Shown here piece after piece: positions 54,430-63,460 of a stretch of 64,000 nt of DNA. Positions within the stretch are counted from its first letter, which is position 1, and every line of letters starts with the position of its first letter. The notes under the pieces were generated by a model. The model had not been told where the DNA came from, ran no database searches, and saw only the letters and a program-made list of their open reading frames with translations. The stretch is from Comamonas phosphati (GTDB lineage Bacteria; Pseudomonadota; Gammaproteobacteria; Burkholderiales; Burkholderiaceae_C), in NCBI RefSeq assembly GCF_014637085.1, contig NZ_BMEU01000001.1:302949-366948 (forward strand), read 5' to 3'. A program made the position numbers and the translations under genes.

Positions 54430-55341
54430 ATGGCAGTGGATTTTCAAGGCCGTGTGGCCATCGTGACCGGTGCGGGCGGCGGCCTGGGCCGCCTGCATGC
54501 GCTGGCGCTGGCCCGGCGCGGCGCCAAGGTGGTGGTCAATGATCTGGGCGGCGCGGTCGACGGTTCGGGTAGCTCGGCCACGGCGGTGCAGAAGGTGGTT
54601 CAAGAGATCCGCGCCGCGGGCGGCGAAGCCATTGCCAATGCGGCATCGGTCACGGACTTCGAGGCCGTGCAGGCCATGGTGAAGCAGGCCATCGACACCT
54701 GGGGCCGCGTGGACATCCTGGTCAACAACGCCGGCATTTTGCGCGACAAGAGCTTTGCCAAGATGGACATGGCCGACTTCCGCCTGGTGGTGGAAGTGCA
54801 CCTGATGGGCGCGGCCAACTGCTGCAAGGCCGTGTGGCCGCACATGCAGGCGCAGAACTACGGCCGCATCGTGATGACGACCTCGTCCACGGGTCTGTAC
54901 GGCAACTTCGGCCAGGCCAACTACGGCGCGGCCAAGCTGGCCCAGGTGGGCCTGATGCAGACCCTGGCCATCGAAGGTGCCAAGCACGACATCCGCGTCA
55001 ACGCCCTGGCGCCCACGGCGGCCACGCGCATGACCGAGGGCCTGCTGCCAGAGCCCGTGCTGGAAGCGCTCAAGCCCGAGGCCGTGGTGCCCGCCATGCT
55101 GGTGCTGGCCCATGAGAGCGCGCCCACGCGCGCCATTTTGTGTGCCGGCGCCGGCGGTTTCGAGGCCGCGCACATCACCCTGACCCAGGGCCTGTACCTG
55201 GGCATTGGCGACGAGGTGCCCGAGGCGCTGGCCGAACGCCTGGCCGAAGTCACGGCCAGCGAAGGCCAGCAGGTGCCGGGCGGCGGCTCGGTGCAGGGGC
55301 AGGTGGAAGTCGGCAAGGCCATGGCCGCGCACGGCCATTGA
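54430..55341 (+). CDS. Short-chain dehydrogenase, (3R)-hydroxyacyl-CoA dehydrogenase type
   Basis: A 303-residue SDR of the group related to peroxisomal multifunctional enzyme 2. It shows VAIVTGAGGGLGRLHALALA near residue 9, VVVNDLGGAVDGSGSSATAV (typical of this group) near 35, NNAGILRDKSFAKMD near 98, and the catalytic Ser-Tyr-Lys in TTSSTGLYGNFGQANYGAAK near 150. It likely oxidises (3R)-hydroxyacyl-CoA or a steroid-like substrate. AAGGAG lies eight bases before the ATG at 54430. No partner hydratase is adjacent. A 669-base noncoding gap lies upstream. Confidence 0.87.
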   Translation: MAVDFQGRVAIVTGAGGGLGRLHALALARRGAKVVVNDLGGAVDGSGSSATAVQKVVQEIRAAGGEAIANAASVTDFEAVQAMVKQAIDTWGRVDILVNNAGILRDKSFAKMDMADFRLVVEVHLMGAANCCKAVWPHMQAQNYGRIVMTTSSTGLYGNFGQANYGAAKLAQVGLMQTLAIEGAKHDIRVNALAPTAATRMTEGLLPEPVLEALKPEAVVPAMLVLAHESAPTRAILCAGAGGFEAAHITLTQGLYLGIGDEVPEALAERLAEVTASEGQQVPGGGSVQGQVEVGKAMAAHGH

Positions 55342-55658
55342 ATGGGTTTTGTCCGGGGCGTCGTGAGACGGCCCTGGTACCCGGCCTGGACCGGTCTGCC
55401 TAGCACCAATGCAAAAAGCCCTGGCCGACAAGCTTTTTGCCGTTGCAAAGTGGGTGGCGGCTCTGGCGCCAGCGCCCGCAGAATCTGACATTTTGCTTGC
55501 GCCGCCTTGAGCTTTAGGTGTTGCGACTGGCCGAAATACGAGGTTAAACGGCCAGCCGGCATCGCTTTCGGCCTCATTTCTCTATCATTCGCCGTCTGGG
55601 CGCGGTCTGGCAGGCAAGGTTTGTCATCAGCGTCCTCACCAACAAACGGTAAACAAGA
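55342..55658. other. SDR-gshA intergenic region with a weak hairpin
   Basis: No gene is seen. A perfect 9-bp dyad GCAAAAAGC / GCTTTTTGC (55411-55419 and 55432-55440) with a 12-base loop lies 70 bases past the SDR stop and could be a weak terminator; the stem is AT-rich. A gshA promoter is presumably in the last 150 bases but is not clear. Confidence 0.4.
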
Positions 55659-57185
55659 ATGAAGACATCGCAGACCGCCGTGACCATGCCGAGCACCGAC
55701 AGACTGCTGGGTATTCGTCGTGGCATCGAGAAAGAGGGATTGCGGGTGCTGCCCACGGGCTCGCTGGCTCTCACACCCCATCCGGCGGTGCTGGGGTCGG
55801 CCTTGACCCATCCGCACATCACCACGGATTACAGCGAGTCGCAACTGGAGCTCATCACCGGCGCCCGCCTGGGCGTGCAGGAATGCCTGGACGAGCTGAC
55901 CGAGGTGCACCAGTTCGTGCTGCGCAACCTCAGCGAGAGCGGCGAGCTGATGTGGAATGCGAGCATGCCCTGCGGACTGCCCATCGACGAAACGATTCCG
56001 CTGGGCCGCTACGGCTCCTCGCATTCGGGACGTTCCAAGAGCGTGTACCGCATGGGCCTGGGCCACCGGTACGGCCGGCGCATGCAGACGATCTCGGGCA
56101 TCCACTACAACTGGTCGCTGCCCGGCGTGACCAGCGACGAGTACTTTGCGCTGATCCGCAATTTCCGCCGCCATGCCTTTGTGCTGCTGTTCCTGTACGG
56201 TGCCTCGCCGGCCTTGTGCCCCTGCTTCGTGGAAGGCCGCGAGCACCGCCTGCAGCCGCTGGGCGACGGCAAGGACGCGCTGCATCTGCCTTATGCGACC
56301 TCGCTGCGCATGGGGCGCCTGGGCTACCAGAGCGATGCCCAGGCCAGCATCAACGTCAGCTACAACGGGCTGGACGGCTATGCCGATTCGCTGCACGACG
56401 CGCTAGTGCGACCCTATCCGGTCTATGAACAGCTGGGCGTGCGCAACCCCGGTGGCGACTACAACCAGCTGGGCACGGGGCTGCTGCAGATCGAGAACGA
56501 GTTCTACGGCACCATCCGCCCCAAGCGCACCGTGAAAAGCGGCGAGCGCCCGCTGCACGCGCTGCGCGAGCGCGGCGTCGAATATGTGGAAGTGCGTCTC
56601 ATGGACATCGATCCGTTCGAGACCGTGGGCATTGCTCCGGCCACCATGCGCATGCTCGACGTCTTCCTGCTGCACTGCCTTCACAGCGCCAGCCCGCCCG
56701 ATACGCCCCAGGAGATCGCCGACCTCAAGCGCAACCAGCACCTGGCGGCCGAGCAGGGCCGAGAGCCGGGCCTGATGCTGACGAAGGGCGGCCAGCAGGT
56801 GCTGCTGACCGACTGGGCGCAGCAAGTGCTGCAGCAGTGCCGGCCCTATGCTCAGGCACTGGATGCGGCCAACGCCTGCGGCGACTACAGCGCGGCCCTG
56901 GAACAGGCGCTGGCGCGTGTGGCAGGCCGCGAGACCACGCCTTCGGCGCATGTGCTGCAGGAGCTGAGCGGCCGCTACGGCAACCGCTATATCGACTTCA
57001 TGTCCGCGCAGTCGGCCCATGCCCGGGATGCGCTTTTGGCGCTGCCCTGGACGGCCGGGCAGCAAGCGCGCTACGAGCAGCTCACGGCGGAGTCCGTGGC
57101 CGCGCAGGCACGCATCGAAGCGGCCGATACCCTGTCCTTCGAGGAGTGGCGGCTGCGCTATATGGCGCCCGAGAGCCTGCTCTAG
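55659..57185 (+). CDS. gshA: Glutamate-cysteine ligase, class 1 (E. coli type)
   Basis: First step of glutathione synthesis: ATP-dependent joining of glutamate and cysteine. It has 508 residues, close to E. coli GshA (518). Visible are GIRRGIEKEGLRVLPTGSLA near residue 18, TTDYSESQLELITGA near 56, LMWNASMPCGLP near 96, and MQTISGIHYNWSLP near 142. Glutathione is needed by frmA-fghA in the same window. Divergent neighbours are absent; no gshB is near. The ribosome site is weak. Confidence 0.95.
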   Translation: MKTSQTAVTMPSTDRLLGIRRGIEKEGLRVLPTGSLALTPHPAVLGSALTHPHITTDYSESQLELITGARLGVQECLDELTEVHQFVLRNLSESGELMWNASMPCGLPIDETIPLGRYGSSHSGRSKSVYRMGLGHRYGRRMQTISGIHYNWSLPGVTSDEYFALIRNFRRHAFVLLFLYGASPALCPCFVEGREHRLQPLGDGKDALHLPYATSLRMGRLGYQSDAQASINVSYNGLDGYADSLHDALVRPYPVYEQLGVRNPGGDYNQLGTGLLQIENEFYGTIRPKRTVKSGERPLHALRERGVEYVEVRLMDIDPFETVGIAPATMRMLDVFLLHCLHSASPPDTPQEIADLKRNQHLAAEQGREPGLMLTKGGQQVLLTDWAQQVLQQCRPYAQALDAANACGDYSAALEQALARVAGRETTPSAHVLQELSGRYGNRYIDFMSAQSAHARDALLALPWTAGQQARYEQLTAESVAAQARIEAADTLSFEEWRLRYMAPESLL

Positions 57186-57349
57186 ACGCAGCACCTGCTG
57201 CCTCATCAGGTGAAGGCGCTGAGGCCTGCTGGTTGGCCTTGTCACGCATGTGACATATAAGTTTCATATAGTTACATGGACAGCCGTGAGCGGCCGGCCG
57301 GAAATGGTCCGGGTCCGGCGCGGAACCGGGCTGTGCAGGTTGGTGCAAC

Positions 57350-58957
57350 GTGTCGATATTCCGATTCCAGAATCTTTCCGTGGCTCGCAAGATGTGGGCG
57401 CTTTTTCTCGGACTGTTGCTGTGCTGTGTGCTGGTGGCGGGCGGCCTGCTCGCGCATCTGCAGAGCGTGGAGCAGCAGGTCAGCGCCACGGTGCAGGCCA
57501 CGGACAAGCGCATCAACCTGGCGCTGCGCTGGCAGGCGCTGACGCTGCAGAGCGTGGAGGCGGCACTGGCCAGCGTGCTGTCGTCCGAGGAACACCTGAT
57601 CGCGCAGCTGTCGCAAAAGGCCAGGGCGCTGATGGCCCAGGCCCAGAACCTGCAGCAGCAGGTGCAGGCAGGCGCCCAGAGCCAGGCCGACCAGCAGGGT
57701 CTGGCCAGCGTGGAAAAAGAGCGCAAGACCGTGCTGGCCATCTACGAGCAGGCCTACCAGGCCCGCGACCTGGGCAAGGCCTGGGAGGCTCAGAAGCTGG
57801 TCGATGAACAGCTGGTGCCGGCCGCGCAGCGCTATGTGAAGGCCCAGGATGCCTTCATCGCCCAGCAGCAAAGCCAGCGCCAGGAGGCCGAGCAGCAAGG
57901 CCGCGGGCGCAGTGACTGGGCCAAGGCCGTGGCAGTGGCTGTGGGCCTGTGCGTGAGCCTGGCCGGTGCCCTGCTGGCGCGGGCCACCATCCGCTCCATC
58001 ACCGCGCCGCTAGGCCAGGCGGTGCAGCTGGCGCAGACCATTGCGGACGGCGATCTGTCCTATGCGGAAAACAGCGGGCGCCAGGATGAACTGGGCGAGC
58101 TCATGCGCGCCCTGGCGCAGATGACCGAGCGCCTGCGCGCGCTGGTGGGCGAGGTGCAGGGCGGCGTGGTGGCGGTGGCCACGGCCTCGAGCCAGATGGC
58201 GCAGGACAATACCGACCTGTCGCAGCGCACGGCCCATGCGGCGCAGCAGCTCAAGGCCACGGTCGGCAGCATCGAAAGCATGGTGACGCTGGTCACCCAT
58301 TCCGTGGAGAGCGCCCACCATGCCGACCAGAGTGCGCGCAGCGCGGCCGCTGCGGCCGAAAGCGGCGGCGCCGTGGTGCAGGAGGTGGTGCGCAACATGC
58401 AGCACATGGCGCAAAGCAGCCAGCAGGTGGCTGCCATCGTCGGCGTGATCGACGGCATCGCCTTTCAGACCAATATCCTGGCGCTCAACGCCGCCGTGGA
58501 GGCCGCGCGCGCCGGCTCGCAAGGGCGGGGCTTTGCCGTGGTGGCTTCCGAGGTGCGGGAGCTGGCCCAGCGCAGCGCCGAAGCGGCCAAGCAGATCCGT
58601 TCGTTGATCGAGAGCTCCGGCCAGCAGATGCGCTCGGGCACGGCCCTGGCGCAGCAGGCCGGCCAGCGCATGGCGCATATTGTTCAGGACGTGCACAAGG
58701 TCAGCAACATGATCGCATCGATCACCGAGGCCGCGCAGGCGCAGAACCAGGGCATTGCCCAGATCAGCCAGGCCGTGCAGATGCTGGATGACATGACGAC
58801 GCAGAACACGGGTCTGGTGGCCGAATCGAGCGCGGCCGCGCACGAGCTCTTCAACCAGGCCCGGCGCCTGGAAAGCGGTGCGGCGCGCTTCAGGCTGGAC
58901 GCGCTGGAGCAGGCGCACGGCCATGCTACGCAGCAGCTGCTGGCCTTGCCGGCCTGA
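57350..58957 (+). CDS. Methyl-accepting chemotaxis protein
   Basis: A 535-residue chemoreceptor. A membrane helix at 13-37 ([20 protein letters not shown]), a periplasmic helical domain of about 150 residues, a second helix near 190-212, a HAMP domain, and a cytoplasmic coiled coil with the signalling tip [20 protein letters not shown] near 370 and [20 protein letters not shown]. It lacks the C-terminal NWETF pentapeptide. The ligand is unknown. The start is a GTG at 57350. No other chemotaxis genes are nearby. Upstream 57186-57349 has a GTCAC-GCAT-GTGAC dyad and AT-rich promoter-like sequence. Confidence 0.93.
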   Translation: MSIFRFQNLSVARKMWALFLGLLLCCVLVAGGLLAHLQSVEQQVSATVQATDKRINLALRWQALTLQSVEAALASVLSSEEHLIAQLSQKARALMAQAQNLQQQVQAGAQSQADQQGLASVEKERKTVLAIYEQAYQARDLGKAWEAQKLVDEQLVPAAQRYVKAQDAFIAQQQSQRQEAEQQGRGRSDWAKAVAVAVGLCVSLAGALLARATIRSITAPLGQAVQLAQTIADGDLSYAENSGRQDELGELMRALAQMTERLRALVGEVQGGVVAVATASSQMAQDNTDLSQRTAHAAQQLKATVGSIESMVTLVTHSVESAHHADQSARSAAAAAESGGAVVQEVVRNMQHMAQSSQQVAAIVGVIDGIAFQTNILALNAAVEAARAGSQGRGFAVVASEVRELAQRSAEAAKQIRSLIESSGQQMRSGTALAQQAGQRMAHIVQDVHKVSNMIASITEAAQAQNQGIAQISQAVQMLDDMTTQNTGLVAESSAAAHELFNQARRLESGAARFRLDALEQAHGHATQQLLALPA

Positions 58958-58969
58958 GGGGTCTAGCGG

Positions 58970-59185
58970 TCAGTTGCCGGCGGCTTCGATCCGGGCCAGC
59001 GCGGCCCCGGCGTCCTCGCACCAGAACTGCAGGGCGCCGTAAAACCCTTCCCAGACGCAGCCGTTGCAGCCGCGTCCGCAGCAGGTGCTGGGCTCGGGCG
59101 GAGGACTGCGCAGGCTCACGCGCGCGGCAGCCGCGCGCTGCGTCCAGAGCGCAATCCGTGCCCGCGCCTCGATCAGCGGGGGCAT
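58970..59185 (-). CDS. Oxidoreductase-like (OXLD1) domain protein
   Basis: A 71-residue protein whose centre PPPEPSTCCGRGCNGCVWEG followed by FYGAL matches the short oxidoreductase-like N-terminal domain with its CC...C..C pattern. Relatives are found in many beta-proteobacteria and in mitochondria (OXLD1), with unknown biochemical role; metal binding by the cysteines is plausible. It begins 3 bases after the stop of the upstream small membrane protein gene, so the two form a unit. Confidence 0.75.
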   Translation of the reverse strand: MPPLIEARARIALWTQRAAAARVSLRSPPPEPSTCCGRGCNGCVWEGFYGALQFWCEDAGAALARIEAAGN

Positions 59186-59188
59186 GCC

Positions 59189-59428
59189 TCAGCCCTTTTT
59201 CCTGCGGCCCAGCAGGAACTGGGCGATGAAGGCCAGGCCCAGGATCAGCGCAAACCAGCCGACCAGATAGGACTGGGCCAACAGCTGGCCGATGCCGCTG
59301 TCGGGCTTGATGAGGGGGGCGACGAGAATGATCAGGCCGATCAGTGCGATCGTCAGGCCCTTGATCAGGATCTCGTTGCGGGATTTGCGCGAAGCGCCGG
59401 TTTTTTGGGGTGCGGAAGGCAGGGGCAT
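59189..59428 (-). CDS. Small two-helix membrane protein
   Basis: A 79-residue protein with a basic N-terminus and two hydrophobic helices (KGLTIALIGLIILVAPLI and AQSYLVGWFALILGLAFIAQ), ending in the basic tail LLGRRKKG. I do not recognise a family. It is co-directional with the OXLD1-like gene 3 bases downstream. GC codon bias and placement support a real gene. Confidence 0.7.
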   Translation of the reverse strand: MPLPSAPQKTGASRKSRNEILIKGLTIALIGLIILVAPLIKPDSGIGQLLAQSYLVGWFALILGLAFIAQFLLGRRKKG

Positions 59429-59541
59429 AAGTGAGCGCGCCGGTCAGAAAAGCAGGAGACGATTATCCTCGGGATGCTCCGCACGGATCGTCGCGCCGTG
59501 TGCATCTGCGCCTCGGGCGGCCTGCTGCGTTGTAAATGCTC

Positions 59542-59561
59542 GCAATAGCTGCAGCTATTGC
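59542..59561. repeat. Perfect 20-bp palindrome, REP-like
   Basis: GCAATAGCTGCAGCTATTGC is its own reverse complement, in the gap before rbgA. Flanking TGC-rich arms extend the symmetry loosely. It has the look of a REP element or cruciform; no T-run follows. Confidence 0.6.
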
Positions 59562-59676
59562 TGCGCTTTAGGCCTTGCATCCCGTCCCGAGCCGCAGCGC
59601 CCACTTGCCGCCTGATCCCCGCGAAGCATTCCTTGCCCGCCTGATTTCCCATCCAAGACAAGAAAGATAACCCGTC

Positions 59677-60684
59677 ATGGCCATCCAATGGTTTCCCGGT
59701 CACATGCACTTGACGCGCCAGGCCATCATGGAGCGCATCAAGGAAATCGACGTGGTCATCGAGGTACTGGATGCGCGCCTGCCGGGCTCCAGCGCCAACC
59801 CCCTGCTGCAGGAGATGACCGGCCACAAGCCGCGGCTGAAGATCCTCAACAAGCAGGATCTGGCCGATGCCGCGCAGACCCAGGCCTGGCTGGACTGGTA
59901 CAACGCCCAGAGCGAAACCCGCGCCATTGCGCTCGATGCCTCCGAGCCGGCGCCCACCAAGCGCCTGATCGAGCAGTGCAAGCTGCTGGCTCCGTCGCGC
60001 GGCGGCATGGCCAAGCCCATGCGCGTGCTGATCTGCGGCGTGCCCAACGTGGGCAAATCCACGCTGATCAATTCCATGAGCGGCAAAAGCCAGGCCAAGA
60101 CCGGCAACGAAGCCGGCGTGACCAAGCTGGAGCAACGCATCGTGCTGGCCGACGACTTCTATCTCTGGGACACGCCGGGCATGCTGTGGCCGCGCATCGT
60201 CGTGGAAAAAAGCGGCTTCAACCTGGCCGCCAGCGGCGCCGTGGGCCGCAATGCCTACGACGAGGAACTGGTGGCGCTGGAGCTGCTGCTGTATCTGCAA
60301 AAGCACTATGCGGCCATGCTGGAGCAGCGCTACAAGCTTGGCCTGGCGAGCGAGGAGATTGCGGCACTGCATGACGACGAACTGCTGGCCCTGATAGGCA
60401 AGAAGCGCGGCGCCGTGATGAGCGGCGGACGCGTGAACCTGCAAAAGGCCGCCGAGCTGGTGCTGACCGATTTCCGCGACGCGACCATAGGCCGCATCAC
60501 GCTGGAAATGCCCGCCGAATTCGAGGTCTGGCTGGCCGAGGGCCAGCTCAAGGATGCCGAGCGCCAGGCAAAAAAGGATGCCCGCGCGGCCCAGCGCAAG
60601 CGCCCCAGCAGGCCGCCAAGAACCGAAGAGGGCGCTGCGGCCAAGGCCGGCAGGCCCACGGCGCCGAAAAAGCCGCGCCCCTAG
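59677..60684 (+). CDS. rbgA: Ribosome biogenesis GTPase RbgA/YlqF
   Basis: A 335-residue circularly permuted GTPase. The G4 motif LNKQDL (near 61) comes before G1 GVPNVGKSTLINSM (near 125) and G3 DTPGMLWP (near 166), the order diagnostic of YlqF/RbgA. It starts with MAIQWFPGHMHLTRQAI, the family N-terminus. It functions in late 50S assembly. The C-terminus is a basic Ala/Arg tail. AGAAAGATAA lies before the ATG. Single gene. Confidence 0.93.
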   Translation: MAIQWFPGHMHLTRQAIMERIKEIDVVIEVLDARLPGSSANPLLQEMTGHKPRLKILNKQDLADAAQTQAWLDWYNAQSETRAIALDASEPAPTKRLIEQCKLLAPSRGGMAKPMRVLICGVPNVGKSTLINSMSGKSQAKTGNEAGVTKLEQRIVLADDFYLWDTPGMLWPRIVVEKSGFNLAASGAVGRNAYDEELVALELLLYLQKHYAAMLEQRYKLGLASEEIAALHDDELLALIGKKRGAVMSGGRVNLQKAAELVLTDFRDATIGRITLEMPAEFEVWLAEGQLKDAERQAKKDARAAQRKRPSRPPRTEEGAAAKAGRPTAPKKPRP

Positions 60685-60714
60685 CGCCCGTGTCTCCGTC
60701 GGGAAAGATATTTT

Positions 60715-60730
60715 TGTAGAGATCACTACA
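60715..60730. promoter_or_regulatory. Candidate ChrB operator
   Basis: TGTAGAGATCACTACA is a 16-base dyad (arms TGTAG/CTACA and central GATC; only the two A positions break symmetry), 14 bases upstream of the chrB start. ChrB is a chromate-sensing repressor in characterised chr operons, so this is a likely binding site over the promoter or start region. Confidence 0.6.
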
Positions 60731-60744
60731 GCATTGCAGCAGTC

Positions 60745-61731
60745 ATGACGGAGTCCTATGCTTCCGCCATGACTCTCACTTCGGACTCCTGGCTGGCTCT
60801 GATCGTCAGCCTCCCGGCCTCTGGCGCTACGCCACGCATGCGGATCTGGCGTGCCGTCAAGGCGTTGGGCTGCGCCGCCCTGCGCGATGGAGCCTATCTG
60901 CTTCCTGAGAGGGTGGAACAGGCCGCGCAACTGCAAGCCCTGGCAGACGAGGCCTTGCAAGAGGGGGGGCAAGCCTGGCTGCTCCACGTCAAAGCCCAGG
61001 ACATGGCCGAGCAAGCCGTCTACCAGGCGCTGTTCGACCGCACCGAAGACTACAGCCGATGGCTGCTGGATCTGGCCGAGGCGCGCAAAACGCTGTCCAA
61101 TCTCGGCTCGGCCGAGCTCAATCGCTTGCAGCGTCGGCAAGCACGCGCCTATGACGCGATCCGCAAGATCGACTTCTTCCCCGGCGAGACCTCGATACGC
61201 GCCGAAGCCCAGTGGCGGGACTTCACCAACGCCATCGATGCCATGCAGTCGCCTGGCGAGCCGCAGGCCACCGCTGGACGCATTGCCCGGCGCGACCGCA
61301 TGCAGTACCAGGGGCGGCTGTGGGCCACGCGCCGCCATCTCTGGGTGGACCGCGTGGCCAGCGCCTGGCTGGTCCAGCGCTTCATCGATCCGCACGCACG
61401 CTTTCTGTGGCTGGATGCTCCGGCCGACTGCCCGCCGGATGCGCTGGGCTTCGACTTCGACGGCGCGACCTTCTCGCACGTCGGCGAGCGGGTGACGTTC
61501 GAGGTGCTGTTGGCGAGCTTCGGCCTCGACGGTGACCGCGGCCTCTCCCAGCTGGGCGCCATGGTGCATGCACTCGATGTAGGTGGCACCTCCACGGCCG
61601 AGGCTGCCGGTTTCGAGGCGGTGCTGGCGGGCTCCCGCAAGCGCTGGCCCGACGACGACTCATTGCTCGCAGACATCGGCGGGGTGCTGGACTCGCTTCA
61701 TGCGCATTTCTCCAGCCCGCGCAAGCCCTAG
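60745..61731 (+). CDS. chrB: Chromate resistance regulator ChrB
   Basis: A 328-residue protein with an N-terminal ChrB domain (LALIVSLPASGATPRMRIWR near 17; ALRDGAYLLP near 45) and a C-terminal ChrB_C domain (HLWVDRVASAWLVQRFIDPH near 200; FDGATFSHVGERVTFEVLLA near 235). ChrB regulates chr operons in response to chromate. An in-frame ATG at 60769 (MTLTSDSW) is an alternative start and fits known ChrB N-termini well. It heads the chr operon with an operator-like dyad just upstream. Confidence 0.9.
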   Translation: MTESYASAMTLTSDSWLALIVSLPASGATPRMRIWRAVKALGCAALRDGAYLLPERVEQAAQLQALADEALQEGGQAWLLHVKAQDMAEQAVYQALFDRTEDYSRWLLDLAEARKTLSNLGSAELNRLQRRQARAYDAIRKIDFFPGETSIRAEAQWRDFTNAIDAMQSPGEPQATAGRIARRDRMQYQGRLWATRRHLWVDRVASAWLVQRFIDPHARFLWLDAPADCPPDALGFDFDGATFSHVGERVTFEVLLASFGLDGDRGLSQLGAMVHALDVGGTSTAEAAGFEAVLAGSRKRWPDDDSLLADIGGVLDSLHAHFSSPRKP

Positions 61732-61755
61732 CACTCAAGCACTCCAGAAACGAAT

Positions 61756-62958
61756 ATGAACGACCTCAACACAACGACAGCGACCGATGCCAGTGCCGCA
61801 AGCCCCGCCGGCTACACCCTGTGGCAGCTCGTGCGCTACATGCTGGCCCTGGGCACCTGGGGCTTTGGCGGCCCCGTGGCCCTGGCAGGCTATATGTACC
61901 GCGATCTGGTGGAAAAGCGCCGCTGGATCACCGATGCGGACTACAAGGAAGGCCTGGCGCTGGCCCAGCTGATGCCAGGCCCCCTGGCCGCGCAGTTGGC
62001 GATCTACCTCGGCTATGTCCATTACCGCTTCCTCGGGGCCTCCCTGGTGGGCATAGCTTTTGTGCTGCCGTCCTTCTTCATGGTCGTAGCGCTTGGCGCT
62101 GCGTATGTCGCGTTTGGCGGGATCGGCTGGATGCAGTCGGTGTTCTACGGCGTGGGTGCTGCGGTGATCGGCATCATCGCCATGAGCGCCTACAAGCTGA
62201 CGACCAAGAGCATCGGCAAGGACAGGCTGCTGTGGCCCATCTTCCTGGTCAGCGCGGCCGTCACCGTGATCACCAAATCGGAGGAAGTCTGGCTCTTCCT
62301 CGGGGCGGGTGTGCTGGTGTGGTTCTGGCGGGCACCTCCCTCCTGGCTCAAGCGTAACGGCGGCCTCAACAGCCTTGCCGCGCCGCTGCTGGGGATGTTC
62401 GCGCTCAGCACCATCGACTGGACCAAGCTCAAGCAGATCGGCCTGTACTTCGCCTACGCGGGCAGCTTCGTCTTCGGCAGCGGCCTGGCGATCGTGCCCT
62501 TCCTCTACGGTGGCGTGGTCAAGGAATACGGCTGGCTGACCGATCAGCAGTTCGTGGATGCGGTGGCCGTGGCCATGATCACGCCGGGCCCGGTGGTGAT
62601 CACCACCGGCTTCATTGGCTACCTGGTCACGGGATTTTGGGGCGCGGTGGTGGCGGCGCTGGCCACTTTCGTGCCTTGCTACCTGTTCACGGTGGTTCCT
62701 GCACCGTATTTCAAGAAATACGGCAAGCGCCCCGATGTCATCGCCTTCGTCGATGGCGTGACCGCTGCTGCGATCGGCTCCATCGCCGGCGCGGTGATCG
62801 TCATCGGCCAGCGCTCCATCTCCGACTGGATCACCGCCGCGCTGGCGATTGCGACTGCCGCCATTCTGTGGCGCTTCAAGAAGGTTCCCGAGCCCTTCAT
62901 CGTGCTGGCGGCGGCCGTGATCGGCCTGATCGTGCACCCGCTGGTCACACACGGCTAA
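61756..62958 (+). CDS. chrA: Chromate efflux transporter ChrA
   Basis: A 400-residue long-chain CHR-family membrane protein that exports chromate. Two homologous halves are visible: FGGPVALAGYMYRDLVEKRR near 38 with LAQLMPGPLAAQLAIYLGY near 70, and FGSGLAIVPFLYGGVVKEYG near 240 with AVAMITPGPVVITTGFIGYL near 275. These repeated FGG/FGSG and PGP motifs are the CHR signature. About ten membrane helices. It follows chrB by 24 bases. Confidence 0.95.
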   Translation: MNDLNTTTATDASAASPAGYTLWQLVRYMLALGTWGFGGPVALAGYMYRDLVEKRRWITDADYKEGLALAQLMPGPLAAQLAIYLGYVHYRFLGASLVGIAFVLPSFFMVVALGAAYVAFGGIGWMQSVFYGVGAAVIGIIAMSAYKLTTKSIGKDRLLWPIFLVSAAVTVITKSEEVWLFLGAGVLVWFWRAPPSWLKRNGGLNSLAAPLLGMFALSTIDWTKLKQIGLYFAYAGSFVFGSGLAIVPFLYGGVVKEYGWLTDQQFVDAVAVAMITPGPVVITTGFIGYLVTGFWGAVVAALATFVPCYLFTVVPAPYFKKYGKRPDVIAFVDGVTAAAIGSIAGAVIVIGQRSISDWITAALAIATAAILWRFKKVPEPFIVLAAAVIGLIVHPLVTHG

Positions 62959-62981
62959 TCCCCCAGCCCAGGAGTAACACC

Positions 62982-63440
62982 ATGCAATGGATCACCCGCG
63001 AACGTCCCAAGATCGATCGCATCGCCTGCCCCTGGCTGATTGCGCGCTTCATCGACCGGGAGCCCGAGTTCCTCTATGTGCCGGCCAGCGAGGTGCTGAG
63101 CACCGCCAAGGCCACCGGCGCCATACCCTACGACATTCCAAATGTCGAGCTGAGCCACGTGGGCGAATTGTGCAGCTTTGACGCCTTTCTCGCGAAGTAC
63201 CGCCTGGACGATCCCGCGCTGCGCCAGTTGGCAGCAATCGTGCGCGGCGCCGATACGTCAAGGCTGGAGCTGACGCCGCAATCCGCGGGGCTCCATGCCC
63301 TGTCGCTGGGGCTGTCGCACAACTTCAGCGACGATCAAGAGATGCTCCAGCACGGCATGGTGATGTATGACGCACTCTATGCGTGGTGCCGCTCTTGCCA
63401 GGCCGAGACGCACAACTGGCCTCCCGCCATGACCGCCTGA
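62982..63440 (+). CDS. Stand-alone ChrB C-terminal-domain protein
   Basis: A 152-residue protein homologous to the second half of ChrB: IDRIACPWLIARFIDREPEF near residue 11 and VELSHVGELCSFDAFLAKYR near 50, followed by an Ile-Val-Arg-x-x-Asp segment. It lacks the N-terminal domain. ChrB_C-only proteins occur in chromate operons with unsettled roles (older name: chromate resistance exported protein), but no signal peptide is evident. GGAG lies eight bases upstream. It is 23 bases after chrA, so it is an operon member. Confidence 0.87.
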   Translation: MQWITRERPKIDRIACPWLIARFIDREPEFLYVPASEVLSTAKATGAIPYDIPNVELSHVGELCSFDAFLAKYRLDDPALRQLAAIVRGADTSRLELTPQSAGLHALSLGLSHNFSDDQEMLQHGMVMYDALYAWCRSCQAETHNWPPAMTA

Positions 63441-63460
63441 CCACCCGGATGGAGACCCCA

